64,000 bases of DNA, taken from the NCBI GenBank assembly GCA_019635535.1, contig JAHBZH010000001.1, positions 62,001 to 126,000 of the forward strand, in the 5' to 3' direction. This document shows, piece by piece, positions 53,243-62,086 of the stretch; the stretch's first letter is position 1; every line of letters begins with the position of its first letter. Both the position numbers and the translations under genes were made by a program. The notes under the pieces are model-generated. The model was not told the DNA's origin. It was given only the letters and a program-made list of their open reading frames with translations, and made no database searches. Source of the DNA: Sphingomonas sp. Its GTDB lineage: Bacteria; Pseudomonadota; Alphaproteobacteria; Sphingomonadales; Sphingomonadaceae.

Positions 53243-53281
53243 ATCCGCATTCCCTTTCTCCAGAAGGATCGTCGTTCCGCG

Positions 53282-54484
53282 ATGCGCAGCACCTATCTCT
53301 TCACGTCCGAATCGGTGTCCGAAGGGCACCCCGACAAGGTCAGCGACCAGATTTCCGACGCGATCGTCGATCTGTTCCTGTCCAAGGATCCGGAAGCGCG
53401 CATCGCCTGCGAGACGCTGACCACCACCCAGCTCGTCGTCCTGGCCGGCGAGATCCGCTGCAAGGGCGTCTATGAGAACGGCGAATGGGCGCCGGGCGCG
53501 CAGGAAGAGATCGAGCGGACGGTCCGCGAGACGGTGAAGCGGATCGGCTACGAGCAGTCCGGCTTCCATTGGGAGACTTTGCGCTTCGAGAACAATCTCC
53601 ACGGCCAGTCCGCGCATATCGCGCAGGGCGTGGACGAGAGCGGCAACAAGGACGAGGGCGCGGGCGACCAGGGCATCATGTTCGGCTATGCCACCGACGA
53701 GACGCCGGACCTGATGCCGGCGACGCTCTATTACAGCCACAAGATCCTCGAGAAGATGGCCGCCGACCGCCATGCCGGCGCCGCGCCCTTCCTGGAGCCG
53801 GACGCCAAGAGCCAGGTGACGCTGAAGTTCGAGAACGACAAACCGGTCGCCGCGACCGCGATCGTCGTCTCGACCCAGCACGCCAAGGGCTATGACGAGG
53901 GCGACAAGGAAGCCGAGCTCAAGGCCTATGTGAAGCGGGTCGTCGCGGACGTGATTCCGGCGGAGCTGCTGTCCGACCGGACGGTCTACCACATCAACCC
54001 GACCGGCAGCTTCGAGATCGGCGGGCCGGACGGCGATGCGGGCCTGACGGGCCGCAAGATCATCGTCGACACCTATGGCGGCGCGGCCCCCCATGGCGGC
54101 GGCGCGTTCAGCGGCAAGGACCCGACCAAGGTCGATCGTTCGGCCGCCTATGTCAGCCGCTATCTCGCCAAGAACATCGTCGCCGCCGGCCTCGCCCGGC
54201 GCGCCACGATCCAGCTTTCCTACGCGATCGGCATCGCCGAGCCGCTGTCGCTCTATGTCGATCTGCACGGCACCGAGCTGAACGGCGCGACCGCCGAAAA
54301 GCTGGAGGAGGTTCTGCCCCGGCTGGTGCGGCTGACGCCCAAGGGCATCCGCACCCATCTCGGCCTCAACAAGCCGATCTATTCGCCGACCGCCGCCTAC
54401 GGCCATTTCGGCCGCAAGGCGGAGGGCGATCATTTCTCCTGGGAGCGGACCGACCTGGTCGACGCGCTGAAGCAGGCGGTCTGA
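53282..54484 (+). CDS. metK: S-adenosylmethionine synthetase MetK
   Basis: A 400-residue enzyme that makes SAM from methionine and ATP. The N-terminal [16 protein letters not shown] signature near residue 7, the [12 protein letters not shown] hexapeptide region near 130 and the [17 protein letters not shown]-loop-like motif near 275 are all intact. Full length. It follows lnt by 69 nt, which contain a candidate operator. SAM-using enzymes in the window include RsmE, TrmB and the MidA-like protein. Confidence 0.97.
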   Translation: MRSTYLFTSESVSEGHPDKVSDQISDAIVDLFLSKDPEARIACETLTTTQLVVLAGEIRCKGVYENGEWAPGAQEEIERTVRETVKRIGYEQSGFHWETLRFENNLHGQSAHIAQGVDESGNKDEGAGDQGIMFGYATDETPDLMPATLYYSHKILEKMAADRHAGAAPFLEPDAKSQVTLKFENDKPVAATAIVVSTQHAKGYDEGDKEAELKAYVKRVVADVIPAELLSDRTVYHINPTGSFEIGGPDGDAGLTGRKIIVDTYGGAAPHGGGAFSGKDPTKVDRSAAYVSRYLAKNIVAAGLARRATIQLSYAIGIAEPLSLYVDLHGTELNGATAEKLEEVLPRLVRLTPKGIRTHLGLNKPIYSPTAAYGHFGRKAEGDHFSWERTDLVDALKQAV

Positions 54485-54542
54485 CCCGATTCGATAACCT
54501 CGCGCACGGCCTCCCTTCCCTTTCGGCAAGAGGGATACCGAG

Positions 54543-54702
54543 CCGCGGAAGTTGACTAACCTGACGCCACGTCGGGGGTGAGTCCCCCTCCCGCAAGAAC
54601 ATTCAGAGCAGAAAGAACGGGAGGGGCGAGGCCGACGGCCCTGGATCATGATATGCTCCGTGTCGCGGCGACCCTGACAGAGCAAATCCTACATTCCAAT
54701 GG
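54543..54702. repeat. Interspersed repeat copy 2 (inverted relative to 47533-47690)
   Basis: Carries the cgcggaagttgac and aacctgacgccacgtcg core at 54545-54575 and the cagagcaaatcctacatt end at 54678-54695, both in inverted orientation to the copy at 47533-47690; the middle differs. It occupies most of the 251-nt gap after metK. No gene is supported in it. Confidence 0.7.
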
Positions 54703-54735
54703 GCTGACGCAGCCGAACGTCGATGCGGCCTGGGG

Positions 54736-54891
54736 TCAGCGCCGCCGTCGCCGCGACATCGAGAGGGCGATCGCGAAGACGAGGCCGATCGCAATGCCCG
54801 CGCCGATGCTGTCAAACATCAGCCCGATAGCGATGCCGACGGCGAGGCCGATCGCAATGGCGCCGCCGTCCAGTGATGCACGTTTCTCCAT
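54736..54891 (-). CDS. Small glycine-rich membrane protein
   Basis: A 51-residue protein that is almost entirely one or two membrane helices: after a short polar start it runs GGAIAIGLAVGIAIGLMFDSIGAGIAIGLVFAIAL with repeated Gly every three or four residues (glycine-zipper pattern), ending in a basic SRRRRR. Small proteins of this type are found between genes in many bacteria. The ATG at 54889-54891 is used; a much longer frame exists but its upstream part is a shadow of the synthetase gene. Function unknown. Confidence 0.6.
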   Translation of the reverse strand: MEKRASLDGGAIAIGLAVGIAIGLMFDSIGAGIAIGLVFAIALSMSRRRRR

Positions 54892-54977
54892 GCCCGGCAG
54901 ATGGCGACGCGCGGCACCAGCGCAAGCGCGGACGGGACGAAGCGCTTGGCTGGCGCGGCGGTTGCCGCGATAGAGCG

Positions 54978-56378
54978 ATGATGGACGCGAACCTCTGGAC
55001 CCTGATTGCTTCGGCGGCGAAGGCCGCCGGCGATAGGCCTGTCTTCGTCGAAAAGAGTGAGGTCCGCCTGCGTTACGACGAGCTGGACGCGGCCGTCGCG
55101 GGCTGGGCAAACGCGCTGGCCGCGCGCGGTGCGAAGCCCGGCGACCGGATCGTGGTGCAGGCCGAAAAGTCGGTCGACAATGCCCTGCTCTACCTCGCCA
55201 GCCTGCGCGCCGGCCTTGTCTATGTGCCGCTCAACACCGCCTATACGACGGCGGAACTGGACTATTTCATCGAGGATGCCGAGCCTTCGGTGGTGATCGC
55301 GCCGGGCCATCTCGACCTCGCCGATCTCGCGCCCGCGCCCGGTCCGTTCGAGACCGTGGCGCGCGACCCCGGCGATCTCGCCGCCATCCTCTACACGTCC
55401 GGCACCACCGGCCGCTCCAAGGGGGCGATGCTCAGCCACGAAAATCTGTCGTCCAACGCGCTGGTGCTGAAGGATTATTGGCGCTGGCGGCCGGACGACG
55501 TGCTGATCCACGCTCTGCCCATCTATCATGTCCACGGTCTGTTCGTGGCGCTGCACGGCGCGCTGCTGGGCGGCTCGACGATGCTCTGGCACAGAAGCTT
55601 CGACGCCGATGCGGTGATCGGCGACCTGTCCCGCGCCACGATACTGATGGGCGTGCCGACCTTCTACGTGCGACTTGTCGCGCATGACCGGCTGACGCGG
55701 GACGCCGTAGCGAATATGCGGCTGTTCATCTCGGGATCGGCGCCGCTGCTGGAGGCGACCTTCACCGGTTTCGAGGCGCGGACCGGGCATCACATCCTGG
55801 AGCGCTACGGGATGACCGAGGCGGGGATGATCTGCTCCAACCCCTATGACGGGGATCGCATTCCCGGCACGGTGGGCTTCCCGCTCCCCGGCGTCGAGGC
55901 GCGCATCCGCGACGAAGTGCTCGAAATCCGCGGCCCGAACCTGTTCAAGGGTTATTGGCGCAATCCCGAAAAGACCGCCGAGGAGATGCGCGCCGACGGC
56001 TTCTTCATCACCGGCGACATCGCGACCATGGCCGAGGACGGCCGCGTCGCGATCGTCGGGCGGGCCAAGGACCTGATCATCGCCGGCGGACTCAACATCT
56101 ATCCCAGAGAGATCGAGCTGGCGATCGACGCGGTGCCGGGCGTCGGCGAAAGCGCGGTGATCGGCGTGCCGCACCCCGACCTGGGCGAGGCCGTGGTCGC
56201 GGTGGTGACGCGCGCCGATCCGGCGCTCGACGAGGCGGCGGTGCTGGCCGGCATCACGTCCCTCGCCCGCTTCAAGCAGCCGCGCCGCATCCTCTTCGCC
56301 GACGCGCTGCCGAGGAACGCGATGGGCAAGGTCCAGAAGGTGGCGCTGCGCGAGGCGCATAGCGGGCTGTTCGGGTAG
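54978..56378 (+). CDS. Malonyl-CoA-synthetase-like adenylate-forming enzyme (MatB type)
   Basis: A 466-residue ANL-superfamily enzyme, shorter than MatB of about 500 residues. The ATP loop TSGTTGRSKGAML is near residue 142, the ILERYGMTEAGM adenine motif near 273 and the C-terminal hinge VGRAKDLIIAGGLNIYPREIE with the catalytic Lys in RNAMGKVQKV close to the end. The ERYGMTE form is characteristic of malonyl-CoA synthetases, which make malonyl-CoA from malonate, but other short-chain substrates are possible. ATG at 54978; a second ATG is at 54981. Confidence 0.75.
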   Translation: MMDANLWTLIASAAKAAGDRPVFVEKSEVRLRYDELDAAVAGWANALAARGAKPGDRIVVQAEKSVDNALLYLASLRAGLVYVPLNTAYTTAELDYFIEDAEPSVVIAPGHLDLADLAPAPGPFETVARDPGDLAAILYTSGTTGRSKGAMLSHENLSSNALVLKDYWRWRPDDVLIHALPIYHVHGLFVALHGALLGGSTMLWHRSFDADAVIGDLSRATILMGVPTFYVRLVAHDRLTRDAVANMRLFISGSAPLLEATFTGFEARTGHHILERYGMTEAGMICSNPYDGDRIPGTVGFPLPGVEARIRDEVLEIRGPNLFKGYWRNPEKTAEEMRADGFFITGDIATMAEDGRVAIVGRAKDLIIAGGLNIYPREIELAIDAVPGVGESAVIGVPHPDLGEAVVAVVTRADPALDEAAVLAGITSLARFKQPRRILFADALPRNAMGKVQKVALREAHSGLFG

Positions 56379-56395
56379 GAGAGTTTGACGCAACG

Positions 56396-56483
56396 CTCCG
56401 TTCGTCCTGAGCCTGTCGAAGGACTGTCTTTTCCTTGGAACAAAGAGAAGGACAGGGCTTCGACAGGCTCAGCCCGAACGGAG
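56396..56483. repeat. Second copy of the GTTCGGGCTGAGCCTGTCGA inverted-repeat element
   Basis: Left arm 56396-56425 and right arm 56454-56483 are near-complements and share cores with the element at 27301-27386: the right arm carries the AGGCTCAGCCCGAACGG core. The copy lies in the 133-nt gap between the synthetase gene and the MscS-type gene. The central loop again contains an AGAGAAGG segment. Confidence 0.85.
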
Positions 56484-56511
56484 GGGAGATTCAAGACAGG
56501 AGAATCCGGCT

Positions 56512-57732
56512 CTAAGCCGCCTCCCGTGCCTCTCCGAAACCCCGCTGGAAATCGAGGCCGGTGGGCTGCTGGAACAGGCGCAGGCCGAATTCCGGCAGGG
56601 TCGCGATCAGGTGATCGAAGATATCCGACTGGATGTCCTCATACTCGCCCCAGGCGGTGGTCGCGGTGAAGCAGTAGATCTCGATCGGCAAGCCCTCCGG
56701 CGAGGGGCTGAGCTGACGCACCAGCATCGTCATTTCGTTGGTGATGCCCGGATGCGCCTTCAGATAGGCGGAGATATAGGCCCGGAAGGTGCCGACATTG
56801 GTGAGCCGCCGCGCGTTCACCGCATCCGACGCGCGATCCGGGCTGGCGCGGTTCCATTCCGCGATCTCCGCTTCCTTGCTCTCCAGATAGGGCCGGATCA
56901 GGGCGAAGCGATCGAGGCCGTCCGCCTCCTCCCCGCTCAGGAAGCGCACGCTGTTCTGGTCGATCATCAGCGGGCGCTTGATCCGCCGGCCGCCCGATTC
57001 CGACATGCCGCGCCAGTTCTTGAACGAATCCTCGATGAGCTTGTGGGTCGGGATCGTGGTGATCGTCTTGTCCCAGTTCTGCACCTTCACCGTGTGCAGC
57101 GCGATGTCGATGATGTCGCCGTCCGCGTCATATTTGGGCATCTCGATCCAGTCGCCGACCCGGATCATGTCGTTGGAGGTGAGCTGGACCGAGGCGACGA
57201 GCCCCAGGATCGTGTCCTTGAACACCAGCATCAACACCGCCGCCATCGCGCCGAGGCCGGACAGGAGCAGGATCGGCGACCGGTCGATCAAGGCGGCGAC
57301 GATCAGGATCGCGGCGGCGCAGAAGATGACGATCTTGCCGACCTGCACATAGCCCTTGATCGGCCGCGACCCCGCGTCCGGGCGGCGGGCATAGACATGG
57401 TTGCCCAGATCCATCGCGGCGCCGATCGCCAGCGCGACGGTGAGGATCGCGAAGCCGGTCGCGACGTTGCGGACCAGCACCGGCGCCCAGCCGGGCAAAT
57501 GCGGGACCGCGAGGATGCCGGTGCTGACGATGAGGGTGGGAACCAGATTCGCCAGCCGCTTCACGATCCGGGTGACGGCGCCCGCTTCCTCGCCGATCGG
57601 CGAATGGGCGATCAGCCGCCCGATGACCTTGAGGACGATCTTCTTGGCGATCCAGTTGCCGATCCAGGCGATCAGGATCAGCACGGACAGCGAGATCAGG
57701 GTTTGCAGCCAGGCTTGGTCGGTGACGGTCAT
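56512..57732 (-). CDS. MscS-family mechanosensitive channel
   Basis: A 406-residue membrane protein of the small-conductance mechanosensitive family, similar in layout to YbdG/YnaI: four or so N-terminal helices, then the pore helix and the cytosolic beta domain marked by RVGDWIEMPKYDADGDIIDIALHTVKVQNWDKTITTIP (residues about 180-220). Such channels vent solutes on osmotic downshock. ATG at 57730-57732. It stands alone, divergent from the small exported-protein gene by about 100 nt. Confidence 0.85.
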   Translation of the reverse strand: MTVTDQAWLQTLISLSVLILIAWIGNWIAKKIVLKVIGRLIAHSPIGEEAGAVTRIVKRLANLVPTLIVSTGILAVPHLPGWAPVLVRNVATGFAILTVALAIGAAMDLGNHVYARRPDAGSRPIKGYVQVGKIVIFCAAAILIVAALIDRSPILLLSGLGAMAAVLMLVFKDTILGLVASVQLTSNDMIRVGDWIEMPKYDADGDIIDIALHTVKVQNWDKTITTIPTHKLIEDSFKNWRGMSESGGRRIKRPLMIDQNSVRFLSGEEADGLDRFALIRPYLESKEAEIAEWNRASPDRASDAVNARRLTNVGTFRAYISAYLKAHPGITNEMTMLVRQLSPSPEGLPIEIYCFTATTAWGEYEDIQSDIFDHLIATLPEFGLRLFQQPTGLDFQRGFGEAREAA

Positions 57733-57830
57733 TCCGATCAGGTCGGCGATGAGAGCCTCCTTCGAGCGATGATTTGGGGATGAGCCACCCTAACGCGCCC
57801 GCGGGGGAAATTCACCCCCCTCCCGCGACC

Positions 57831-58205
57831 CTAGCCGCTTTCCTGGCAGCGCACCCGCCATTGCCGGCCGCGCAGGATGAGGATGCCGGCATAGCCCGTT
57901 CCGGCCCGCCGGGTGTCGAGGCGCGCGATACGCTCGTCGGCATTGCCGTCGAGGATGTCGAGCTTGAGCTGGTCGCGGTCGAGCCAGGACTGGGCGATCA
58001 TCGGCGCGCCCGCGCCATCGCCGGTGGCGAGGGACCGGCCGCCTTCCGCCAGCCGCGCCTGGACGATGCCGCCCGCGCCGACGACCAGCGACAAGGCCGG
58101 CCCGTCCGTCGGGCTGGTGGTCGAACGGCACGATATCGTGCCGGTGGCCAAGGCGGGCGGCGCGGCCGCGAGCAGGGCCGCGGCGATACAGCTTGCGAGT
58201 CTCAT
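57831..58205 (-). CDS. Small exported protein
   Basis: A 124-residue protein with an N-terminal signal peptide (about residues 1-20, ending LATG). The mature domain is mostly beta-strand with one Cys near the start (TISCRSTT) and another at the end (WRVRCQES), suitable for a disulfide linking the two termini. No family is recognised. The ATG at 58203-58205 is divergent from trmB by 35 nt. Confidence 0.68.
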   Translation of the reverse strand: MRLASCIAAALLAAAPPALATGTISCRSTTSPTDGPALSLVVGAGGIVQARLAEGGRSLATGDGAGAPMIAQSWLDRDQLKLDILDGNADERIARLDTRRAGTGYAGILILRGRQWRVRCQESG

Positions 58206-58240
58206 GGGAAGCGCGATAGCAGCGCGGCACTGGCCGAACC

Positions 58241-58921
58241 ATGAACGATCCCACCACCATCCGCCGTCTCTACGGCCGTTCCAAGGGCCGCCCGCTCCGC
58301 CAGGGCCAGGCGGCGCTGATCGAGGAGCTGCTGCCCGCGCTCAGCGTGCCGGAGGACGGGCCGATCGACGCGGCGAGCCTGTTCGGTCATGATTGCCCGC
58401 TCCATTTCGAGATCGGCTTCGGCGGCGGCGAGCATCTCGCCTGGCGCGCCGATCTGCTGCCGGATCACGGCTTCATCGGCTGCGAGCCGTTCCTGAACGG
58501 CGTCGCGACCGCGCTCGGTCATATCCGCGACCAGCGGCTCGCCAATGTCCGTCTCCATATGGGCGACGCGCTGGAGGTGCTGGCGCGGTTGCCGGACGCG
58601 AGCCTGCGCTTCGTCTACCTGCTCCATCCCGACCCCTGGCCCAAGGCGCGGCACGCCAAGCGGCGCATGGTCAATCCCGGCCCGCTCGACCTGATCGCGG
58701 CCAAGCTGCAGCCGGGCGGCGAGTTCCGGCTCGGCACCGACGATCCGACCTATTGCCGCTGGGCGATGATGGTCATGAACGGCCGCCGCGACTTCGAATG
58801 GCTGGCCGAGCGCGCGAAGGACTTCCTCGTCCGTCCCGGCGGCTGGCCGGAGACGCGCTACGAGGCGAAGGCCCGGCGCGAGGGCCGCGAAGTCTGGTAT
58901 TTCCGCTATCGCCGCATCTGA
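58241..58921 (+). CDS. trmB: tRNA (guanine-46-N7)-methyltransferase TrmB
   Basis: A 226-residue class I SAM enzyme that makes m7G46 in the tRNA variable loop. The FEIGFGGGEHLAW SAM-binding motif is near residue 55, the HPDPWPKARHAKRR segment near 130 (substrate-binding DPWxxxxxxKRR) and the GTDDPTYCRW end are diagnostic. Full length. ATG at 58241. Confidence 0.95.
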   Translation: MNDPTTIRRLYGRSKGRPLRQGQAALIEELLPALSVPEDGPIDAASLFGHDCPLHFEIGFGGGEHLAWRADLLPDHGFIGCEPFLNGVATALGHIRDQRLANVRLHMGDALEVLARLPDASLRFVYLLHPDPWPKARHAKRRMVNPGPLDLIAAKLQPGGEFRLGTDDPTYCRWAMMVMNGRRDFEWLAERAKDFLVRPGGWPETRYEAKARREGREVWYFRYRRI

Positions 58922-58960
58922 ACTATAATCGCCGCCGTCATCACGGGGTCAGGGGGCGAT

Positions 58961-59395
58961 ATGGCTGCGGTCTGGACTTGTCAGGATACGACCTGCGGAC
59001 GCACCGTCGATACGAAGAGCGACGCCTGCCCCAAATGCGGCGGGGCGATGAAGAAGATCGGGGAATCGCCGATCCGCGCCTGGGCCGCGATCGTCTGCGG
59101 CGTGCTGCTGATCGGCCTGATGGGCACGATCCTTCTGGCCCTGGGACCGGCGCTCAATCAGACCGTCGCGACGGGCAGTTCCGAGAATTTCACCGGCACC
59201 GCCGAGCAGGCGCAGGCGGTCCTGCACCTTTTCTATGTGGTCATCGCGTTCGGTGTTCTCGCCCTCGTCAACGGCATCTACATGCTGGTGACGGGATCGC
59301 AGCACCGCGCGTTCATCATCGTGACGTTGCTGATGGTGCTGGTGCTGTTCTACGTCCTCTACCGGACGTTCAGCCTGCTGTCGGCGTCAGCCTGA
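58961..59395 (+). CDS. Membrane protein with N-terminal zinc ribbon
   Basis: A 144-residue protein. The first 27 residues carry two Cys pairs, CQDTTC and CPKCG, as in a zinc ribbon. Three predicted helices follow at about 42-62, 88-110 and 117-137, with a loop of 25 residues between the first two. The ribbon would face the cytosol. No enzyme domain. The 3' end overlaps the convergent sugar dehydrogenase gene by 26 nt. Confidence 0.75.
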   Translation: MAAVWTCQDTTCGRTVDTKSDACPKCGGAMKKIGESPIRAWAAIVCGVLLIGLMGTILLALGPALNQTVATGSSENFTGTAEQAQAVLHLFYVVIAFGVLALVNGIYMLVTGSQHRAFIIVTLLMVLVLFYVLYRTFSLLSASA

Positions 59396-60521
59396 GCAGC
59401 CGCCCGCCCGATCCCTCGCGCTGGTCCTCGAGCAGGTAGATCGACCCGTCCGGCCCCTGCTCCACCTCGCGGATGCGCTGGCCCATGTCGAACCGCTCCG
59501 CCTCGCGGGCATTGTCGCCGTCGAAGGTGACGCGGACCAGCGAGCGGCTGGACAGACCGCCGATCAGCGCGCTGCCCCGCCATTGCGGGAACATGTCGCC
59601 CGAATAGAAGATCAGGCTGGAGGGCGAGATGACCGGCGTCCAGGTGATCTTCGGCGCGGCGAATTCCGGCCGCGTGTCGTGGTTCGGGATCGGGCGGCCG
59701 TCATAATGATCGCCGTTGGAGACGGTCGGATAGCCGTAATCGGCGGCGCGCTCGACCAGGTTCAGTTCGTCGCCGCCCTGCGGTCCCATCTCGACATTCC
59801 ACAACCGCCCCTGCCCGTCGAAGGCGAGGCCGAGCGGGTTGCGATGGCCGAGGCTCCAGACCTGCGAGATGATCCGGCCCTGATCGTAGAAGGGATTGTC
59901 GGACGGGACCATGCCGGTGTCGGTCAGCCGCACGATCTTGCCGGCATTGGAATTGCGGTCCTGCGCCGGATCGAATTGCTGGCGCTCGCCGGAGCTGATG
60001 TAGAGGAACTGGCCGTCGGGCGAGAAAGCGAGGCGGTGGCCGTAATGGCCGCGCCCGGTGAAGCCCGGTTCCTGCCGCCAGATCACCTGGAAGCCGTCGA
60101 TCCGCGCATTGCCGCCCTCGACGACCAGCCGGCCCCGGCCGACCGCCGCATGGCGGGTGCCGCCCTCGCCCGCTTCGGCATAGCTCAGATAGACGATGCT
60201 GTTGTTGGCGAAATCGGGATGGACGATCACGTCGCCGAGCCCGCCCTGCCCGCCATATTCGACCGCCGGCACGCCAGCGACGTCGATCGCCGCGCCGCCG
60301 ACCGTCCACAGCTTCAGCGTGCCCGCCTTCTCGGTGATCAGCGCCTGGCGGCCGCCGGGCAGAAAGGCCATCGCCCAGGGTTCGCGGAACTGCGCGATCT
60401 CCTCCACCGCGAACGGCCGCCCTTCCGACGCCGTCGCCTGGCCGGCATTGCCTGCGTCGCTGGCGGCGGTGCAGCCGATCAGGACCAGAGCGGGAAGCAG
60501 GACGGTGCGAATAGCGCGCAT
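59370..60521 (-). CDS. PQQ-dependent sugar dehydrogenase-like lipoprotein
   Basis: A 383-residue six-bladed beta-propeller of the glucose/sorbosone dehydrogenase (Yli/GSDH) family. The signal peptide ends LIGC (Cys17), so it is probably an outer-membrane lipoprotein. The opening PWAMAFLPGGRQALITEKAG, the HRLAFSPDGQFLYISSGE and HRNPLGLAFDGQGRLWNVEMGPQGGDE segments are the family hallmarks. Soluble family members oxidise aldoses with PQQ; whether this one does is not shown. The ATG at 60519-60521 was chosen over one 78 nt upstream, which overlaps the divergent lipoprotein gene. Confidence 0.87.
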   Translation of the reverse strand: MRAIRTVLLPALVLIGCTAASDAGNAGQATASEGRPFAVEEIAQFREPWAMAFLPGGRQALITEKAGTLKLWTVGGAAIDVAGVPAVEYGGQGGLGDVIVHPDFANNSIVYLSYAEAGEGGTRHAAVGRGRLVVEGGNARIDGFQVIWRQEPGFTGRGHYGHRLAFSPDGQFLYISSGERQQFDPAQDRNSNAGKIVRLTDTGMVPSDNPFYDQGRIISQVWSLGHRNPLGLAFDGQGRLWNVEMGPQGGDELNLVERAADYGYPTVSNGDHYDGRPIPNHDTRPEFAAPKITWTPVISPSSLIFYSGDMFPQWRGSALIGGLSSRSLVRVTFDGDNAREAERFDMGQRIREVEQGPDGSIYLLEDQREGSGGRLLRLTPTAG

Positions 60522-60628
60522 GGGAAAGCTCCTGTGTGGCTGGTGCCGGGGCAACGCTCCGGCTCGCGGGATGGCTCCTGATAGCCAGCCGATTTGCATT
60601 GTGCGACCCCCGCGATAGGTTGGGCGCC

Positions 60629-61219
60629 ATGAAACAGGCCCTTTCGCTCATCGCCGCCGCTGCGGCCGTCGCCCTTCCCGCCTGCGCCACCGCCCAGGGA
60701 AGCTCCGATCCACAGGCCGAATTCATGGCCGCGCTCAACGCCCTGTGCGGCAACGCCTATGAAGGCCGGGTCGTGACCAATGACGAGGCGGACCGCGATT
60801 TCGCGGCCAGCCGGCTGGTCATGCATGTCCGCCAGTGTGCGCCGGACGATGTGCGCGTCCCCTTCCATGTCGGCGAGGACCGGTCGCGCACCTGGGTCAT
60901 CACCCGCACCGCCGACGGGCTGCGCCTCAAGCACGACCATCGCCACGAGGACGGGAGCGAGGACGTGCTCACCCAATATGGCGGCGACACCGCCAATGCC
61001 GGCACCGCGACGCGGCAGGAATTTCCGGCCGATCAATTCTCCCGCGACCTGTTCGTCGCGCGGGACATCCCCCAGTCGGCGACCAATGTCTGGGCCGTCG
61101 AGGTCGTGCCGGGGCGGATCTACGCCTATGAGCTGCGCCGGCCCAATCGCTTCCTGCGCGTCGAATTCGATCTCACCCGCCCGGTGACGCCGCCGCCGGC
61201 GCCCTGGGGCCACGAATAG
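60629..61219 (+). CDS. Predicted lipoprotein or exported protein of unknown family
   Basis: A 196-residue protein whose N-terminus is a signal peptide ending LPAC (Cys19), fitting a lipobox. The mature part starts SDPQAEFMAALNALCGNAYEGRVV and includes a conserved-looking HVRQCAPDDVRVPFHVGEDRSRTWVI block with two Cys, and ends AYELRRPNRFLRVEFDLTRPV. No recognised domain. The ATG at 60629 is divergent from the sugar dehydrogenase by 107 nt. The stop is 9 nt from the convergent GST gene. Confidence 0.75.
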   Translation: MKQALSLIAAAAAVALPACATAQGSSDPQAEFMAALNALCGNAYEGRVVTNDEADRDFAASRLVMHVRQCAPDDVRVPFHVGEDRSRTWVITRTADGLRLKHDHRHEDGSEDVLTQYGGDTANAGTATRQEFPADQFSRDLFVARDIPQSATNVWAVEVVPGRIYAYELRRPNRFLRVEFDLTRPVTPPPAPWGHE

Positions 61220-61228
61220 GGGCGAAGC

Positions 61229-61969
61229 CTAAAGGGCCATGATGCCCTTGCGGGGCTCGCGCGTGCCAAGAGTGTCGGCGGCCAGCGGGGCGCCGGCGGC
61301 GAGCAAGGCGGCCCGGCGCCCCTTCGCATCGGTGCTGAGCTGCGCCTGCTCGTATTTCAGAAAGCGGTGGATGCAGTCGTGCGCCAGCGTGCGCGCGACC
61401 CATCCGGCCGCTTTCGGCCAGCGCGCGGCGTCGATCTCGAAGCCGGCATAGGCGGCGTTGCGGAAGAAGCAGGCGATCGCGATGTCGGCGAGGCCGATCT
61501 GGCCGAACAGGAAACCCGAATCCGGCGCCTCGCCTTCCAGATAGTCGAGCGCGGCGGGCAGCCCCTCGGTCAGCGTGCGCTCCACCCGCGCCGCGTCCGT
61601 CGCCTCGCCGAACACCATCGGGCCGACGATCTTCTGGTAGAACAGGCCCCAGATGGCGAGGTCGCCGAGCCGGGTATCGGCATATTCCTCCAGCCAGCGC
61701 GCCCTGACGCGGTCGGCCGGATCGGCGGGGAGCAGGGGATGGCCGGAAAAGGCCTCGTCCAGCCAGGCGCAGATCACGGTGGAATCGTTCAGCACCAGAT
61801 CGCCGTGGAGCAGCACCGGGATGCGCCGGAGCGGCGACAGCCGTTGAAACGCCTCGCCGCCGAAAAAGGGCGTGATCGGATCGATCTCGTAATCGTCGAT
61901 CCCTTTCAGCGCCATGCAGGCGAGCACCTTGCGGACATAAGGGGAGACATAGCTGCCGATGATCTTCAT
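61229..61969 (-). CDS. Glutathione S-transferase family protein
   Basis: A 246-residue cytosolic GST. The N-terminal thioredoxin-fold part (residues 1-80) has the YVSPYVRKVL active-site region and the RRIPVLLHGDLVLNDSTVICAWLDE glutathione-binding loop (Ser near residue 64); the rest is the helical domain with the FLFGQIGLADIAIACF segment. Conjugates glutathione to unknown electrophiles, or acts as a maleylacetoacetate-isomerase-like enzyme. ATG at 61967-61969; the divergent gene is the CadC-like regulator. Confidence 0.87.
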   Translation of the reverse strand: MKIIGSYVSPYVRKVLACMALKGIDDYEIDPITPFFGGEAFQRLSPLRRIPVLLHGDLVLNDSTVICAWLDEAFSGHPLLPADPADRVRARWLEEYADTRLGDLAIWGLFYQKIVGPMVFGEATDAARVERTLTEGLPAALDYLEGEAPDSGFLFGQIGLADIAIACFFRNAAYAGFEIDAARWPKAAGWVARTLAHDCIHRFLKYEQAQLSTDAKGRRAALLAAGAPLAADTLGTREPRKGIMAL

Positions 61970-62086
61970 GGCCCAGCTCCTGCCAGATATCCGGCGGCGC
62001 CACCATGGACGATTCACGCGCCCCGCATCGAGACTCGCCTTTGCCGAAGGCCGCAGATACGATACCCGTCTGGGGCGGGGAGAAGA

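Noticed and set aside
53213-53281. SAM riboswitch upstream of metK
   Set aside because: The leader is only about 69 nt and shows a simple palindrome instead of a recognisable aptamer fold.
51014-54685. A 1223-codon open frame on the minus strand
   Set aside because: It lies antisense to three well-supported genes (sterol desaturase family, lnt, metK) and its translation is low-complexity Arg/Gly/Asp-rich, the usual product of antisense frames in GC-rich DNA.
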